This document shows positions 5,578-8,197 of a stretch of 8,197 nucleotides of DNA, piece after piece (position 1 is the first letter of the stretch; each line of letters begins with the position of its first letter). The notes beneath the pieces are model-generated. The model did not search any database. It saw only the letters and a program-made list of their open reading frames with translations, and had not been told where the DNA came from. This stretch comes from an uncultured Shinella sp. GTDB taxonomy: Bacteria; Pseudomonadota; Alphaproteobacteria; Rhizobiales; Rhizobiaceae. The DNA is taken from NCBI GenBank assembly GCA_946481465.1, contig CAMLOC010000123.1:1-8197 (forward strand). The letters run 5' to 3'. The position numbers and the translations under genes are program-made.

Positions 5578-7944
5578 TCACAGCAGGAAATCGGCCTTGG
5601 TGAAGTCGATCGCGCCATCGAACTTGATGGAGAAATCGGCCTTTCCGTCGCCGTCGACATCGGCGGAGACGAAGGTCGAACCGTTCTTGACCTCGTAGCG
5701 CACCTCGCCCGCGGCCTTCGAGAACGTTCCGGCGCCGATGAAGCGCAGGGCCTGGCCATCGCCATCGAACGCACGCAGGTCGATCTTGTCGCCCTCCTTC
5801 TGGGAAAAGTCGTAGATCGTGTCGCGCCCGGCCCCCGCGACGGTGCTGTCGCTCACCGCGTTGAAGATGAAGGCATCGGCGCCCGAACCGCCATAAAGCT
5901 TGTCGGCACCCGCGCCGCCGAGGATCTTGTCCTTGCCGGTTCCGCCGTAGAGCTTGTCGCTGCCATCGCCGCCGGAGAGCGCATCGTTGCCCGTCCCGCC
6001 ATAAACGACATCGTCTCCGCCGCCGCCATGGATCTCGTCGCCGGCCGCTCCGCCGCCGAGAATATCCTTTCCGGCGCCGCCATAGAGCTGGTCGTTTCCG
6101 GCTCCACCATAGAGCTTGTCATTGCCCGCTCCGCCGCCGAGGACATCCTTCCCCGCGCCGCCGTAAAGCCGGTCGTTTCCGGCGCCGCCATAGAGCTTGT
6201 CGTTGCCTTCGCCGCCGGAGAGCGAGTCGTTGCCCGTCCCGCCGTAAAGGGCGTCGTTTCCGGCACCGCCGGAGAGCTCGTCGTTTCCGGCGCTGCCCTG
6301 CAGCACGTCGTCGCCGCTGGTGCCGCCGGTGTCATCGGTGTCGTCGGTGTCGTCGCCCGGCGTCGACGGCGGAACCACGACGGTCGACTTCAGGCTCGCC
6401 GTGCCGTCGGAGAACTTGAGAGTTTCCACATTCCGGACGGTATCGACCCCGTCATTGCCGCCCGCGCGCTTGTCGGTCACCGTCCAGGTGCCGTCCAGGT
6501 TCTTGACCCAGCTGTAGTCGGCCTTCGCGCCGCTGAGCAGGAGGATATCCTCGCCTGTGCCTCCGTCGATCGCGTCGTTGCCGGACGCGCCGATGAGGAT
6601 GTCGTCGCCGAGGCCGCCGGCAATGTCGTCATTGCCGACGCCGCCGTTCAGATAGTCGCCGCCGTCGCTTCCCGTGATGGCGTCGTCGCCGCCGAAACCG
6701 TAGATCGAGAAGGCCGTCTTTCCGTCGGGAAGCGTGCCGCCCGCCAGCGTTCCGTCAGCGTCCGTCGTTCCCAGGACGACCGCGCGGCCGTCGCTTTCAA
6801 GCGGGATGAGGATCGGGCCGGCCGCCCAGACGCCGGCCGCCTGCTCCGTGCCGAGGCGCCCATGGGCCGTGTTGCCGAAGCCGTAGATATTGCCCTGGTC
6901 GTCAACCACCAGGGAATGGTTGGGCCCGCCCGTGATGCTGACGATGTTGATGCCGTCGAAGGCCGGAATCCTGGTCGGGGCCACCAGCGTCTCGAGGGCG
7001 TCCGTCGAGGTCTCGATACCGAGCCAGCCCTCGTCGTTGCGGCCCCAGGACCATACTTCGCCGTCATCGGTGAGCGCGATTACCCAGCGCGAGCCGACAT
7101 GGATATCCACCACCCCTTCGGGCAGGCCCGTCATCTCGGTCGGAACGAGGACTTTTGCCCCGGTCGGATCGTTGATGATGCCGTCGGAGACCTCGCCCTG
7201 CACGAGCTGGCCGAAATCGTTCTGGCCCCAGCCGTAGACCTTGCCGTCGGAGGTGATGGCAAAGGACGTGTTGGTGCCGGCAGCAACCTTGACCACCTCG
7301 CCCGGTATGTCGACGAGAGCCGGCACATTCGAGCGCGTCGTGTCGCCGGAGCCCAGTTGCCCCTGGGTGTTTGCGCCCATGGCATAGACGTTCCCGCCTT
7401 CCGTCAGGACGAGGGCGAAGGACGTTCCCCAGGCGAGGCCCGTGACCTTTTCGCCGCCGAAGGCGCTCATGTCGACGGCCACGGGCGACCCCTGGTTCGT
7501 GAGGCTGCCGATGCCCAACTGACCGTTCGTGTTCTGGCCCCAGGAATACAGGACGCCCTGGTCGGAAATCGCATAGCTGGCGCCGTTCGCCATATAGGCG
7601 GACGTGACGACCAAGCCGTCCAGCGCTTCGACCCGGGCCGGCGTGAGGATTTCATAATTGCTCGTCGTGCCGAGACCGAGCTTTCCTAGGTTGTTGTCGC
7701 CCCAGGTGTAGAGTTCCCCCGTGGCGGTCAGGAAGGCGCCGTGAAGCATGCCGGCGGAAATCGCGGTGATCTCGCCGGTAAAGCCCGCCGGCAGGTTGAC
7801 CGTCCCGACATCGGCCCAGGCGACGCCGGTATCGGTCACCTCGCCGCGGCCAAGCTGGCTTTCGTTGTTCTCGCCAACGGAATAAACGACGCCGTCCTTG
7901 AAGAACAGGGAGTAATGGTTGCCGGCTCCAACTTGCACTGACAT
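5578..7944 (-). CDS. Secreted RCC1-propeller protein with RTX calcium-binding repeats
   Basis: A 788-residue protein without signal peptide or membrane helix. Residues 3-385 carry seven RCC1 repeats, each marked by a pattern like [15 protein letters not shown] (near 20, 78, 132, 187, 237, 297 and 353), enough for one complete seven-bladed propeller. A first RTX block (about 413-470) is followed by a linker with the DGTWTVTD...[13 protein letters not shown] motif often seen between RTX blocks, then a Pro- and Asp/Thr-rich spacer. A second block of about 17 nonapeptides fills 541-692. Residues 695-788 are a serralysin-type C-terminal module ending in DFLL, homologous to the FG-GAP/RTX protein here. 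It is likely a type I secretion substrate that folds with calcium outside the cell, and the propeller's partner is unknown. The start is the ATG at 7944, preceded by AGAGGA. An earlier in-frame ATG at 8031 adds 29 residues unlike RCC1. Confidence 0.9.
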   Translation of the reverse strand: MSVQVGAGNHYSLFFKDGVVYSVGENNESQLGRGEVTDTGVAWADVGTVNLPAGFTGEITAISAGMLHGAFLTATGELYTWGDNNLGKLGLGTTSNYEILTPARVEALDGLVVTSAYMANGASYAISDQGVLYSWGQNTNGQLGIGSLTNQGSPVAVDMSAFGGEKVTGLAWGTSFALVLTEGGNVYAMGANTQGQLGSGDTTRSNVPALVDIPGEVVKVAAGTNTSFAITSDGKVYGWGQNDFGQLVQGEVSDGIINDPTGAKVLVPTEMTGLPEGVVDIHVGSRWVIALTDDGEVWSWGRNDEGWLGIETSTDALETLVAPTRIPAFDGINIVSITGGPNHSLVVDDQGNIYGFGNTAHGRLGTEQAAGVWAAGPILIPLESDGRAVVLGTTDADGTLAGGTLPDGKTAFSIYGFGGDDAITGSDGGDYLNGGVGNDDIAGGLGDDILIGASGNDAIDGGTGEDILLLSGAKADYSWVKNLDGTWTVTDKRAGGNDGVDTVRNVETLKFSDGTASLKSTVVVPPSTPGDDTDDTDDTGGTSGDDVLQGSAGNDELSGGAGNDALYGGTGNDSLSGGEGNDKLYGGAGNDRLYGGAGKDVLGGGAGNDKLYGGAGNDQLYGGAGKDILGGGAAGDEIHGGGGDDVVYGGTGNDALSGGDGSDKLYGGTGKDKILGGAGADKLYGGSGADAFIFNAVSDSTVAGAGRDTIYDFSQKEGDKIDLRAFDGDGQALRFIGAGTFSKAAGEVRYEVKNGSTFVSADVDGDGKADFSIKFDGAIDFTKADFLL
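5866..6318 (-). repeat. Main RTX nonapeptide block of RCC1/RTX protein
   Basis: About 17 tandem 27-bp units encode consensus GGAGNDxLY nonapeptides. This is more than twice the number in the FG-GAP/RTX protein. In this family a longer block means a longer calcium-dependent beta-roll and a larger number of bound calcium ions. Confidence 0.9.
6049..6210 (-). repeat. Two 81-bp tandem units within the RTX block
   Basis: Positions 6049-6129 and 6130-6210 are successive copies of an 81-bp unit made of three nonapeptides. The protein units are near-identical: they carry [12 protein letters not shown], then R or Q, then LYGGAGKD, then V or I, then LGGGA. This points to a past duplication of three nonapeptides at once. 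Confidence 0.75.
6328..6354 (-). repeat. Three 9-bp tandem repeats in the inter-block linker
   Basis: Three consecutive 9-bp units of the form GGTGTCRTC (the first has A, the others G) encode Asp-Asp-Thr three times on the minus strand, in the spacer between the two RTX blocks. Gain or loss of a unit would keep the reading frame. Confidence 0.7.
6535..6708 (-). repeat. First, shorter RTX block of RCC1/RTX protein
   Basis: About six degenerate RTX nonapeptides (for example VGNDDIAGG and LGDDILIGA) follow directly after the RCC1 propeller. They are separated from the main block by about 70 residues of linker. Confidence 0.75.
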
Positions 7945-7949
7945 GGAAA

Positions 7950-7955
7950 TCCTCT
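7950..7955 (-). promoter_or_regulatory. Ribosome binding site deciding RCC1/RTX start
   Basis: AGAGGA on the minus strand lies 5 nt before the ATG at 7944. It is the best Shine-Dalgarno match in the window, and it favours this start over the in-frame ATG at 8031. Confidence 0.75.
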
Positions 7956-8062
7956 GGACAATGGTGGGATGCGCGCACGGCTGCAGCTCCCCCTGCGCAT
8001 CGCGCATGAAGATATCTGCGGCGGAAAACACATCCGCGTGGGGGTGATGAGATTTGGGAAAG

Positions 8063-8169
8063 CTAGAGCATTTCCGGCGAACTCCGGCTCACCGGAAATG
8101 CTCTAGACTTTTGTTTTTACAGCATTACCCGGCGTCGAAGCGATCTCGCTTCGGCTGGAAATGCTCCAG
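8063..8169 (+). repeat. Palindromic intergenic repeat, right copy
   Basis: This 107-bp copy matches the left copy at about 90% by eye and has the same orientation. Hairpin one pairs 8066-8082 with 8087-8103. It is followed by the T-rich run ACTTTTGTTTTT, which makes it look like an intrinsic terminator on the plus strand. Hairpin two pairs 8136-8143 with 8146-8153. It sits 118 bp upstream of the RCC1/RTX start. The intervening leader (7945-8062) shows no recognisable promoter. The last 28 bp of the window (8170-8197) show nothing callable. Confidence 0.85.
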
Positions 8170-8197
8170 GGGATAGGCCGCTGCTTCGGCGGCGCCC

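Noticed and set aside
5866..6318. Regularly spaced short repeats resembling a CRISPR array
   Set aside because: The period is 27 bp without separate spacers, and the units are in frame and encode RTX nonapeptides.
6028..7689. Long plus-strand open frame of 553 codons
   Set aside because: It is antisense to the RCC1/RTX gene. Its regular Val/Ala/Gly pattern is the mirror of the RTX nonapeptides, and high GC keeps stops out. The minus-strand protein has clear domains from end to end.
7945..8031. 29-residue N-terminal extension of the RCC1/RTX protein from the ATG at 8031
   Set aside because: The first RCC1 repeat begins right after the ATG at 7944, which has an excellent AGAGGA site. The extension resembles neither a signal peptide nor RCC1.
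91..8169. Composite transposon bounded by insertion sequences
   Set aside because: The flanking repeats are only about 107 bp, non-coding and palindromic. There is no transposase gene and no target-site duplication was seen.

Overview
This 8.2 kb GC-rich window looks like an accessory region of an alphaproteobacterium, most likely Rhizobiales. The reasons are high GC with strong G/C at third codon positions, abundant alphaproteobacterial-style RTX proteins, and palindromic intergenic repeats carrying a GAGCATTTCC core. I recall that core as common between rhizobial genes, but I cannot check it here. The genus is not resolvable.

Layout, left to right: about 90 bp without a clear gene; a 106-bp palindromic repeat (91-196); a plus-strand gene (234-1967) for a secreted-type protein with seven FG-GAP/VCBS repeats, an RTX calcium-binding block and a serralysin-like C-terminal export module; a short convergent gap; the minus-strand pair macA (5267 to 4056) and macB (4053 to 2092), encoding a periplasmic adaptor and an ABC ATPase/permease; a 310-bp intergenic region with a possible structured RNA and a GC hairpin; a minus-strand gene (7944 to 5578) for a second secreted-type protein with seven RCC1 repeats, two RTX blocks and a C-terminal module homologous to that of the first protein; then a second copy of the palindromic repeat (8063-8169) in the same orientation.

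The two RTX proteins are architectural analogues. Each starts with a predicted seven-bladed beta-propeller, but from unrelated repeat families. Each continues with Gly/Asp nonapeptides that should fold on binding calcium outside the cell. The last 80 or so residues are about 56% identical by eye and end in DFIL and DFLL, the ending typical of substrates of serralysin-type type I secretion systems. Neither has an N-terminal signal peptide. No type I ABC transporter, HlyD-type adaptor or TolC gene lies in the window, so their exporter must be elsewhere. MacAB is the only transporter present. It belongs to the mechanotransmission class, which expels molecules from the periplasm through TolC, so it is not the expected RTX exporter.

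The strongest points for a second look are the propeller-RTX pair with swapped propeller type around a MacAB pump, the RCC1-RTX fusion itself, the direct repeats bracketing the whole cassette, and the foldable 88-nt segment between macA and the RCC1-RTX gene. No tRNA, rRNA, CRISPR array, transposase or integrase was seen.
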